The notes beneath the pieces were generated by a model, which did not search any database, had not been told where the DNA came from, and was given only the letters and a program-made list of their open reading frames with translations. From Myxococcales bacterium (GTDB lineage Bacteria > Myxococcota > Myxococcia > Myxococcales > Myxococcaceae): a stretch of DNA of 64,000 nt. The DNA lies in the NCBI GenBank assembly GCA_016191815.1, contig JACPVI010000078.1:41903-105902 (forward strand). Reading direction: 5' to 3'. The stretch's first letter is position 1, and every line of letters starts with the position of its first letter. This document shows, piece after piece, positions 1 through 6,522 of the stretch. The position numbers were made by a program, and so were the translations under genes.

Positions 1-1
1 A

Positions 2-988
2 GGGAGGAACTCGGTGTCGCTCAGGGGCGAGTTCCTCTCCAAGCACTTCGACCGGGCCTTCGGGCTGTTCGCCGACTGCCTGCTCCATCCCTCGTTCCCG
101 GAGGGAGAGCTGGAGCGCGAGCGGAGGCTGTTGCTCCAGGACATCCACACCCGGGAGGACAAGCCCTCCGGAGTGGCGTTCGACCTCTTCACCCGGGCGC
201 TCTTTTCGCTGCACCCCTACCGCCTCAACAACCTGGGCGAGGCGGCCTCGGTGGAGCGGCTGGCCCGCTCGGCGCTCGGCGAGTACCACTCCGGGCACCT
301 GGACCCCTCGCAGCTCACCTTGTGCGTGGTGGGCGACGTGAAGGCGGAGCGGGTGATGGCGCTCGCCCATGAGGCCTTCGGCCGCTCGTTCGGGAAGGCG
401 GTGCCGCCGCCGGAGGTGCCGCTGGAGCCCGCGCCCGCGGAGCCGCGGCGGGCCCACCAGCAACTTGCCCGCGCGCAGACGCACCTCGTCTACGGCTTTC
501 AGGGGGTGAGGGTCACCGACCGTTCCCGGAGGGCGCTCGAGGTCCTCTCCACGGTGCTCTCCGGGCAGGGCGGGCGGCTGTTCGTGGAGCTTCGCGACAG
601 GCGGTCGATGGCCTACAGCGTCTCCAGCCTGACGGTGGAGGGCGTCGACCCCGGCTACTTCGCGGTGTACATCGGCACCAGCCCGGAGAAGGCGGAGTCC
701 GCGCTGGAGGCGATCCGCGCGGAGCTGTCCCGGCTGGTGGAGGAGCCGGTCTCGGCGCAGGAGCTGAGGCGGGCCCAGCAGCACTTGATCGGCGTGCACG
801 AGATCGGCCTGCAGCGCAACGGCGCGCGGGCGGCGCTGATGGCGCTCGACCACTGCTACGGCATCGGAGCCGAGGCGTTCCTCTCGTACGCCGGGCAGAT
901 CCAATCGGTGACGGCCGAGCAGGTGCTCGAGGTTGCACGGCGGATCATCGACCACCGCAAGAGCGCGCTCGCGATCGTCGGTCCCTAG
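2..988 (+). CDS. M16 family zinc metallopeptidase, C-terminal part (cut by window edge)
   Basis: The frame is already open at the first bases (G-R-N-S-V-S-L-R-G-E-F), so the true start and the HxxEH zinc site lie upstream of the window. What remains is the end of the catalytic M16 domain, including the acidic helix PEGELERERRLLLQDI, followed by the inactive C-terminal M16 domain. That domain shows the family hallmarks VVGDV, the QTHLVYGF strand and GGRLFVELRDRRSMAYSV. Such proteins degrade peptides, or form mitochondrial-processing-peptidase-like pairs. The GTG at position 14 is internal and unlikely to be a real start. Family assignment is firm; substrate and partner are unknown. Confidence 0.9.
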   Translation, partial: GRNSVSLRGEFLSKHFDRAFGLFADCLLHPSFPEGELERERRLLLQDIHTREDKPSGVAFDLFTRALFSLHPYRLNNLGEAASVERLARSALGEYHSGHLDPSQLTLCVVGDVKAERVMALAHEAFGRSFGKAVPPPEVPLEPAPAEPRRAHQQLARAQTHLVYGFQGVRVTDRSRRALEVLSTVLSGQGGRLFVELRDRRSMAYSVSSLTVEGVDPGYFAVYIGTSPEKAESALEAIRAELSRLVEEPVSAQELRRAQQHLIGVHEIGLQRNGARAALMALDHCYGIGAEAFLSYAGQIQSVTAEQVLEVARRIIDHRKSALAIVGP

Positions 989-995
989 CCCGTCC

Positions 996-1265
996 CTAGC
1001 CCGGTGCGCCGAAGATCGCTTGCTCGAGCCCGCGGGCCAGGAGCCGCCAAGCATGGGCGAGCAGGGGCAGCGCGGCGATGGCCACCGCTCCGCCGATCAG
1101 CACAAGCTTCGCACCCAGCGCCGCGGGCTCCCTGCCGAAGTGGGCTGCCACCTTCCCCAGCTGCCGGCGGTTGAGGGCGCCGAGCGCCACGAGCCTGAGC
1201 CCGACTCCCAGGACCAGCAGCCCGAACGCGCCGAGGCCGAGTCCGCCGAGAAACGCGCTATTCAC
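996..1265 (-). CDS. Small two-helix membrane protein, unknown function
   Basis: About 89 residues. Two hydrophobic segments (roughly residues 5-30, rich in Gly/Leu, and 50-75) flank a basic loop NRRQLGK, giving a likely helical hairpin in the inner membrane. I placed the start at GTG 1265 because AGGAGAGG lies about nine bases upstream; an in-frame GTG at 1274 sits almost on top of that ribosome-binding site. The stop lies 7 bp from the end of the convergent M16 gene. No family recognised. It could be spurious, but the hydrophobic pattern and ribosome-binding site support it. Confidence 0.55.
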   Translation of the reverse strand: MNSAFLGGLGLGAFGLLVLGVGLRLVALGALNRRQLGKVAAHFGREPAALGAKLVLIGGAVAIAALPLLAHAWRLLARGLEQAIFGAPG

Positions 1266-1390
1266 CCACCTCACCCTCTCCTGCGAGACACCTTCCTACC
1301 ATCAGGGCAGTCGCCATGCCTGGCGGCGTTCCGTCCGGCCGGGCGAGGCAAGAAGCCGCATCGGCGCAGGAAGACCTACTTTTCCTTGCC

Positions 1391-1705
1391 ATGAGCCCGG
1401 ACGGACTGCACGACATCGGCCCGGGAGAAACCCGGACCTGGGACGAGCTGTGGGAGCTGGCGGGGATCATCCGCCACTTCAATGAGGGGTCGGATCTGGC
1501 CACGCGCGGCGCTGCCGAAGCGAGGCGGCACCGCGACGAGGAGCTCACCAGCTTCTTCGAGCGGCTGGAATCCGAGTGCCGGCGGGCGGTGGAGGAGGCC
1601 CGGGAGCTGTACGACCGCCGCCGCGCCGCCGGCGGCGGAGCGCGCGACGACGTGGAGGAATCCTCCATGGAGTCCTTCCCCGCGAGCGACTCGCCCGCCT
1701 GGTGA
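1391..1705 (+). CDS. Small acidic protein with C-terminal SMESFPASDSPAW motif
   Basis: 104 residues from ATG 1391; the frame is open further upstream (ATG 1316), but that extension is low-complexity and unlike the rest. The middle is a charged helix (about 40-85) rich in Glu and Arg. The end carries E-E-S-S-M-E-S-F-P-A-S-D-S-P-A-W, a short motif seen at the ends of many small bacterial proteins of unknown role. No signal peptide or membrane segment. Function unknown. Confidence 0.6.
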   Translation: MSPDGLHDIGPGETRTWDELWELAGIIRHFNEGSDLATRGAAEARRHRDEELTSFFERLESECRRAVEEARELYDRRRAAGGGARDDVEESSMESFPASDSPAW

Positions 1706-1770
1706 ATCGCCGGCCGCCGGGGCGGACGTTGGCCAAGCGGGCACACCCCGTCACCGCTCGGCCGTCTTTC

Positions 1771-2709
1771 CTACGGCTGGTGGCCACCGTCCTTCGGGGC
1801 TCTCCGCTCCAGCTCGGCCTCGAGGGACTTGGTCCATTCCGCGGCGGGGGCGCCCTCCACCGCCCGGCAGGCGCTCGCCTCGCCCAACCAGCGGACCACT
1901 TCGTCCGTTGGCGCTTCCTCAACGCGCTTCTCTGCCCCTTCGCCGGTGAGGAAGCCGGCCAGCTCCGCGCAGGAGCGGAACGCGTCCAGCCGAACCATGT
2001 CCTCGGCGGCCAGCTCCGCCGGCACACCGTCGGCGAGGACGCGCTCGTGCGCCTGGCCGCGCAGCTCCTCGTGGGTAAACCTCGCCAGCCCGTCCCTGGC
2101 CTCGCGCGGCGCGGTGGGGCTCCCGGCCTGGCCTTCGCCCGGAGCGAGCGCCACCTGCGCCGTGGCGGGCCGTGGATTGCAGCGCTCCTCGGTGGCGCCT
2201 ACCACCTGCTCGGCGCGCCGAAGCTCGCTGTCCTCTCCGGACTGGGTGACTTCCAGCGCCGCCACCACCAGCGCCGGAAGCCCCGCCACCAGAAGCCCGA
2301 TCGCCCAGCCGGTGGCCACCTGTCGGTCCGAGGCCCCGTAGCGGCCCTCGCCGTCGATGAGGCTGCGGTTGGGCTCTCCGGAGAAGAGCTGCCGGGCGAG
2401 CAACAGGCCTCCGCCCAAGAGGGTGGTGGTGGTGCCCAACGCGATGGCCGGGCCGGCCGAGGGCGCAGTGCGCTCGGTGATGATCTCCTCGGCATACTCC
2501 TCGACGAGCTGCCGCTGGCAGAGGTCGAAGGTGGAGAGCGCCACCTCCAGCACGGGCCAGCTGGCCCTCACCTCGGCCGAAAAGCCGCCCGGGGCCACCG
2601 AGGGGCGCTCGTACTTGCGGATCAGCGGGCCGCGCTCGATTCGCCGGTCCACCTCGATCCGCACGCAGCCGGACAGCGAAGCAGCCAGCAGGATGGGGAG
2701 GATTCTCAC
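1771..2709 (-). CDS. Lipoprotein with two membrane-like segments, unknown function
   Basis: 312 residues from GTG 2709. The N-terminus MRILPILLAASLSGC is a clear lipoprotein signal with Cys at residue 15. Two hydrophobic Gly/Leu stretches follow in the middle (ALGTTTTLLGGGLLLA and WAIGLLVAGLPALVVAALEV), then an acidic, soluble C-terminal half with several Cys. The start overlaps the stop of the upstream lipoprotein gene (GTGA), which fixes the start and shows a two-gene operon. The pattern resembles envelope proteins common in myxobacteria, but no named family is recognised. Confidence 0.75.
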   Translation of the reverse strand: MRILPILLAASLSGCVRIEVDRRIERGPLIRKYERPSVAPGGFSAEVRASWPVLEVALSTFDLCQRQLVEEYAEEIITERTAPSAGPAIALGTTTTLLGGGLLLARQLFSGEPNRSLIDGEGRYGASDRQVATGWAIGLLVAGLPALVVAALEVTQSGEDSELRRAEQVVGATEERCNPRPATAQVALAPGEGQAGSPTAPREARDGLARFTHEELRGQAHERVLADGVPAELAAEDMVRLDAFRSCAELAGFLTGEGAEKRVEEAPTDEVVRWLGEASACRAVEGAPAAEWTKSLEAELERRAPKDGGHQP

Positions 2710-3062
2710 TGCGGGCTCCGGAGGAATTCCACCACCTCGGGGCAGCGGGAGAAGGATTGGGCCACGTCGTCGCAATCGGGGTGCGCCTCTGTGGCGTCTC
2801 CCGCCCGAAGCAGCGGAGCCCGGCACTCGAGAAAACGCGAGCGGCCGATGGTGGCGAAGGTGAAGGAGTCGTCGGCGCAACCCGAGCGCTCGAGCAGCGC
2901 CTCCTCGCACGCATCGCCTGGAGCGAGGGTCGCGTCCACCACCACGCAGCGAGGGGCCAGGCAGAGCCGGTGGAGGTAGTCCCGGCACACCGCCGCGTCG
3001 GGGGCCGGTGGCCCGGCGCAGCCGGCGAGCATCGCAAGCGGTATCCAGAGAAGCCGCAGCAC
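2706..3062 (-). CDS. Small Cys-rich lipoprotein
   Basis: 118 residues from GTG 3062. Signal MLRLLWIPLAMLAGC ends in a lipobox with Cys 15. The mature part has about eight Cys (CRDYLHRLC, RCVVVD, DACEE, SGCADD, ECRAP, DCDD, RCPEV), likely disulfide-paired outside the cytoplasm. First gene of a two-gene leftward operon, sharing GTGA with the next lipoprotein. It is divergent from prmA, with only 39 bp between the two starts, so their promoters must be packed together. Function unknown. Confidence 0.7.
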   Translation of the reverse strand: MLRLLWIPLAMLAGCAGPPAPDAAVCRDYLHRLCLAPRCVVVDATLAPGDACEEALLERSGCADDSFTFATIGRSRFLECRAPLLRAGDATEAHPDCDDVAQSFSRCPEVVEFLRSPQ

Positions 3063-3101
3063 CGCGGTGGAGAATAGCCGCAGCCGGGTTAGAACGTCGC
3101 C

Positions 3102-3980
3102 ATGGGCCGCTATCTCTCGCTCACCGTCGACTTGCCCGAGTCGGACCTAGAGCTGGCCCAGGCCGCGCTCTACGAGGCGGGCGCGCTCGGCATGGAAGTG
3201 AGGGAGCGAGGGCTCCTCACCATGCCTGGCCAGCGAGAGCCCCTGCCGGGAGAGGCCATCCTGGTGGCCTTCTTCGCTGACTCCGAGCGGGCACAGCAGG
3301 CGGCCTCCCAGCTCGGACGTTCGATTCCCAGCTCGCGCACCCGGCTGGACGAGGTGGAGGACGCCGACTGGTCCACTTCATGGAAGGCGCTCATCCGACC
3401 CGTCTCGGTCGGCCGGCTGTGGGTGGGGCCGCCGTGGGCGCGCACCGGTGCTCCCCCTGGTGCCGTGCAAGTCGTGGTGGAGCCGAAGATGGCCTTCGGC
3501 ACCGGAGATCATCCGACGACCTTGCTGTGTTTGGAGGCGGTGGACGGCTTCCTCTCCGCGCACCCGGGCGCGACGGTGCTGGACGTGGGCACCGGGACCG
3601 GGGTGCTGGCCATCGCCGCGCTTGGGCTCGGCGCCTCGCGCGCGGTGGGCCTGGACAACGATCCGATGGCGGTCGAGGTCGCCAAGGAGTGCGCCGGCCA
3701 AAACCTCCCTGGTTGGGAGCGGGAGGGGAAGCTGGTCCTTTCCGGCGCTACGCTTCCAGAGTTGAGCGGGCGCTATGACCTCGTCTTGGCCAACATCCTG
3801 GCCAACACGTTGGTGCAGCTCGCGCCGCAGCTCGCAGAGAAGGTCGGCCAGCGCCTGGTCCTCTCTGGGCTCCTCACCGGGCAGCGAGAGGAGGTGGAGG
3901 CCGCCTACCGCCCGTGCGGACTCTCACCGGCGGGGAGCCAGGCGATGGGGGAGTGGATCCGCCTGGACTTCGAGAGGTAG
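3102..3980 (+). CDS. prmA: Ribosomal protein L11 methyltransferase
   Basis: 292 residues, normal for the family. PrmA trimethylates ribosomal protein L11 using S-adenosylmethionine in the cytoplasm. The N-terminal substrate-recognition domain (1-105) is followed by the Rossmann methyltransferase domain. Diagnostic motifs: VEPKMAFGTGDHPTT (about 127-141), the SAM loop LDVGTGTGVLAI (about 160-171), acidic LDND, and LANILANTL in place of the usual NIL catalytic region. The downstream rsmE start lies 8 bp after this stop, giving a ribosome-modification pair that is commonly adjacent in bacteria. No strong ribosome-binding site is visible before the ATG. Confidence 0.95.
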   Translation: MGRYLSLTVDLPESDLELAQAALYEAGALGMEVRERGLLTMPGQREPLPGEAILVAFFADSERAQQAASQLGRSIPSSRTRLDEVEDADWSTSWKALIRPVSVGRLWVGPPWARTGAPPGAVQVVVEPKMAFGTGDHPTTLLCLEAVDGFLSAHPGATVLDVGTGTGVLAIAALGLGASRAVGLDNDPMAVEVAKECAGQNLPGWEREGKLVLSGATLPELSGRYDLVLANILANTLVQLAPQLAEKVGQRLVLSGLLTGQREEVEAAYRPCGLSPAGSQAMGEWIRLDFER

Positions 3981-3988
3981 GCCGAGCC

Positions 3989-4720
3989 TTGCGCGTGCAC
4001 CTCCCGCTTCCGGAAGTGGCGCCGGCGACCGCCCGGCTGGAGGGCGAGCGGTTTCACCACTTGGTGCGCGTGCTGCGGGCGGCGGTGGGGGACACGGTGG
4101 AGGTATTCGACGGCCGCGGCCGCTGCTTTGGCGCGCGCATCGCTGCCATCGAGGCAGATGCCGCGGTGGTGGAGCTGGGCCCTGCGGTGGTCCCCAGGGC
4201 GCTCAGGCGCATTGCCCTGGTCCAAGGGCTGCCGAAGGGGGACAAGCTCGACGCCGTCCTCCGCCACGGGACTGAGCTGGGCGCCTCATGCTTCGCGCCG
4301 GCCTTCACCGAGCGCTCGCTGGTCAAGCTGGATGGCGCCCGCGCGGCGGTGCGACTGAAGCGCTGGGCTCGCATCGCAGAGGAGGCGGCGAGGCAGTGCG
4401 GAAGGGCCGACGTGCCGCAAGTCCTACCGGCGAAACCGCTCGCCGATGCATTCGCCGGCGCCGGACCCGCAAGGGCCTTCGTCCTCGACGAGGAGGAGGC
4501 CGGGATGACCCTCTCGCGGGCGTTCGAGGCAGCCTTGGGAAAGACAGACCCTGTCTGCCTGGTGGTGGGCCCGGAGGGCGGGCTTTCGCGGGTCGAGGTG
4601 GAGACTTTGTGCGCGCTCGGGGCCCAGCCGGTGTCGCTGGGACGGCGGATCCTCCGCACCGAGACCGCCTCGCTGGCGGCGCTCTCGGTGCTGCTCCACC
4701 TCGACGGCGAGCTCGGTTGA
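3989..4720 (+). CDS. rsmE: 16S rRNA m3U1498 methyltransferase
   Basis: 243 residues from TTG 3989, which gives the family-typical start MRVHLPLPEVAP and puts GAGAGG about 11 bp upstream. The in-frame ATG at 3914 lies inside prmA and would add 25 unrelated residues. The N-terminal PUA-like domain contains FHHLVRVLRAAVGD. The C-terminal SPOUT (trefoil-knot) domain carries VGPEGGLSRVEVE and the knot LGRRILRTETASLAAL, the RsmE signature. The enzyme methylates N3 of U1498 in 16S rRNA. It follows prmA directly and ends just before a palindromic repeat at 4726. Confidence 0.93.
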   Translation: MRVHLPLPEVAPATARLEGERFHHLVRVLRAAVGDTVEVFDGRGRCFGARIAAIEADAAVVELGPAVVPRALRRIALVQGLPKGDKLDAVLRHGTELGASCFAPAFTERSLVKLDGARAAVRLKRWARIAEEAARQCGRADVPQVLPAKPLADAFAGAGPARAFVLDEEEAGMTLSRAFEAALGKTDPVCLVVGPEGGLSRVEVETLCALGAQPVSLGRRILRTETASLAALSVLLHLDGELG

Positions 4721-4725
4721 CCGCT

Positions 4726-4763
4726 CCCCTCTCCCGCCGGCGGGAGGTTCAGGGTGAGGGTGG
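4726..4763. repeat. CCCTCTCCCGC-type palindromic (REP-like) element, copy 1
   Basis: Six bases after the rsmE stop lies CCCCTCTCCCGCC followed by GGCGGGAGGTTCAGGGTGAGGGTGG. Bases 4731-4746 are a perfect 16-bp palindrome, flanked by the AGGGTGAGGGT tail typical of this widespread proteobacterial repeat style. A second copy is at 36191-36230 inside cysG. There is no T-run, so it is not a classical terminator, although the hairpin could stabilise the mRNA end. Confidence 0.6.
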
Positions 4764-4868
4764 AACAGAGCGCTCTCCTCGCGGCCGTGCGTCCTTCCCG
4801 CCTGCCGAGCATGCCCGGCGGCGGAAGCCCACCGTTCCTAGGAGTTTCTTCCGCGAAAGGAGCGGGCC

Positions 4869-5135
4869 GTGAGCATCATCGTGTTCATCCTCATCGGTCT
4901 CATCGCCGGGCTGATCGCCCGCGCCATCGTTCCCGGACGCCAGGGCATGGGGCTGCTGGCCTCCACCTTGCTCGGGATGGCGGGCTCGCTGGTGGGCGGG
5001 CTGATCGGGTCGCTGTTCGCCACCGAGGGGAGGTTCTTGGACCTCCGCCCCAGTGGGCTCATCCTCTCGGTGATCGGCGCAGTACTGGTGTTGCTCCTGG
5101 TGGGCTTCGCCGGGAGGCGGCGCGCCGTGGTGTGA
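4869..5135 (+). CDS. GlsB/YeaQ/YmgE-type small membrane protein
   Basis: 88 residues from GTG 4869, preceded by GAAAGGAGC with good spacing. Three hydrophobic segments are visible: 2-20 (IIVFILIGLIAGLIARAIV), 26-48 (Gly-rich, GMAGSLVGGLIGSLF) and 63-82. The sequence GLIAGLIARAIVPGRQGMG is the hallmark of the transglycosylase-associated/YeaQ family of inner-membrane proteins, often stress-induced, with no enzyme activity shown. The 150-bp gap before it holds the palindromic repeat after rsmE and probably the promoter. Confidence 0.88.
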   Translation: MSIIVFILIGLIAGLIARAIVPGRQGMGLLASTLLGMAGSLVGGLIGSLFATEGRFLDLRPSGLILSVIGAVLVLLLVGFAGRRRAVV

Positions 5136-5199
5136 GGCCGGCGGACGGCGGCCTTGGCTATTTCTTGATTCGCGGGCGGCTCCGCATTCTGATGCCGGC

Positions 5200-6450
5200 G
5201 TGTCCCGCTGCCTCAAGTGTGGCGCCGAGCTTCCGCCGGTGGGCGAGTGCGCCTGCGCCACCCGCGGCGCCGGTGCCGCCGGCTCCCCGCCCCTTTTGCG
5301 GAAGGAGCTGAACCTCGACCGGAGGGCGCCTCCTCCGCAGCGGCCGGCTGCGCGGCCGGTGCCAAGCTTCGAGGAGCTGGCGCGGAAGAATCAGCGGCCC
5401 CCACCCCTCCCTCAGCGGCGCGCTCCCACGCCTCGCGCGCCCGGAGAGGACTCCGGCTCGCTCGCCGCCGCGCCGGAGCAGCCCACGCTCAAGGTGCAGA
5501 TGCCGGTTCCCCAGGCCGCGCGGCGGACCCCCATCGTCATCCCCGGGCCCACCGCCGGGGTGGGCGAGACGGTCGCCCTGCCTCGGACCGGGGAGCTTCG
5601 CGCCCCCGAGCCGGACACCCTCCCCCCGCGGAACCCCACGCCTCCGCCGGCCGGCGCCACCTTGCCTGCGCATCTTCCTCGTGACCATGGCTTCGCCGAG
5701 GCGCTGGAGGGCGCAACTCTCCCTCCCCCCAAGCATTCGGCCGCTGCGCTGGCTGCACGAAGCGCCCAGCGGGATAGGAGTTTCTCCGAGGCTCTGGAGA
5801 GCAAGACCGATCCCCCCGGCGAGAGTTTCGCCGAGTCGCTGGACGTCCCCACGCTTCCGAACGCGCAGGCGCCGGGCTATGCGGATCGACCCGCGGCCGA
5901 GCCGCCCCGAAAAGCCAGGGCCCAGACTCCGCGAGCGCCGGCCGCCCGGCGGGAGTCCTCGCCCGCGAGCGCGGTGGTGGAGCACCGGGCCGAACCGGCG
6001 CCCCTGTGGCGGAGGCTCTGTGCCTGGTCGGTGGACTTGCTCCTGCTCTGCTTGGTGGTGGCGACCTACCTGTTGGTGGGCTCGCTGGTAGTCCAGCACG
6101 AGGCGTCCGGCTCCGAGCTTGGAGGCATCGACGCGGTGATGACCTGGCTCCATGCGGTCGAGCCCCTGCTCCTCCCCGGAGTGCTCTTGGCGGTGGTGGT
6201 GACGTTGGCGTACACCGCGGTCTTCGCGCTGGTGTGGGGCGGCTGCACGCCGGGGCGCCGGCTCTTCGGGATTCGCCTGGTGGATCAGAGCGGGCTTTCG
6301 CCCACTCCTTCCCGGGCGCTGGCGCGGGCGGCGCTGGCGGGAGTTTCGGCGGCGCTCTTCTTCTCCGGCTTCTGGGTAGCGCTGTTCGACCCGCGCGGGC
6401 AGACCCTGCACGACAAGCTGACCTCGACCTTCGTGGTGCTGCCGAGCTGA
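5200..6450 (+). CDS. RDD-family membrane protein with N-terminal zinc-ribbon-like knuckle
   Basis: 416 residues from GTG 5200. The first residues form a CxxC...CxC knuckle (Cys 4, 7, 17, 19), likely metal-binding. Residues 40-260 are a long Pro/Arg-rich linker holding three near-copies of F-x-E-[AS]-L-[ED]-x-x-T-x-P (FAEALEGATLPPP, FSEALESKTDPP, FAESLDVPTLP). From about 267 comes the RDD domain: WRRLCAWSVDLLLL with the Arg and Asp of the family name, three membrane spans, and TPGRRLFGIRLVD. RDD proteins are inner-membrane proteins, some implicated in transport; this architecture suggests a cytoplasmic regulatory arm. Function not known. Confidence 0.85.
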   Translation: MSRCLKCGAELPPVGECACATRGAGAAGSPPLLRKELNLDRRAPPPQRPAARPVPSFEELARKNQRPPPLPQRRAPTPRAPGEDSGSLAAAPEQPTLKVQMPVPQAARRTPIVIPGPTAGVGETVALPRTGELRAPEPDTLPPRNPTPPPAGATLPAHLPRDHGFAEALEGATLPPPKHSAAALAARSAQRDRSFSEALESKTDPPGESFAESLDVPTLPNAQAPGYADRPAAEPPRKARAQTPRAPAARRESSPASAVVEHRAEPAPLWRRLCAWSVDLLLLCLVVATYLLVGSLVVQHEASGSELGGIDAVMTWLHAVEPLLLPGVLLAVVVTLAYTAVFALVWGGCTPGRRLFGIRLVDQSGLSPTPSRALARAALAGVSAALFFSGFWVALFDPRGQTLHDKLTSTFVVLPS

Positions 6451-6522
6451 GCGGCGGCCGCCCCGGCCGGGTGCGAGGATATGCCGCACCGCGGCCCGGG
6501 AAATTCGTACTATGCCTCCTCC

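Noticed and set aside
4726..4763. Rho-independent terminator after rsmE
   Set aside because: The hairpin has no following T-run and matches another copy inside a coding region, so it is better called a repeat.
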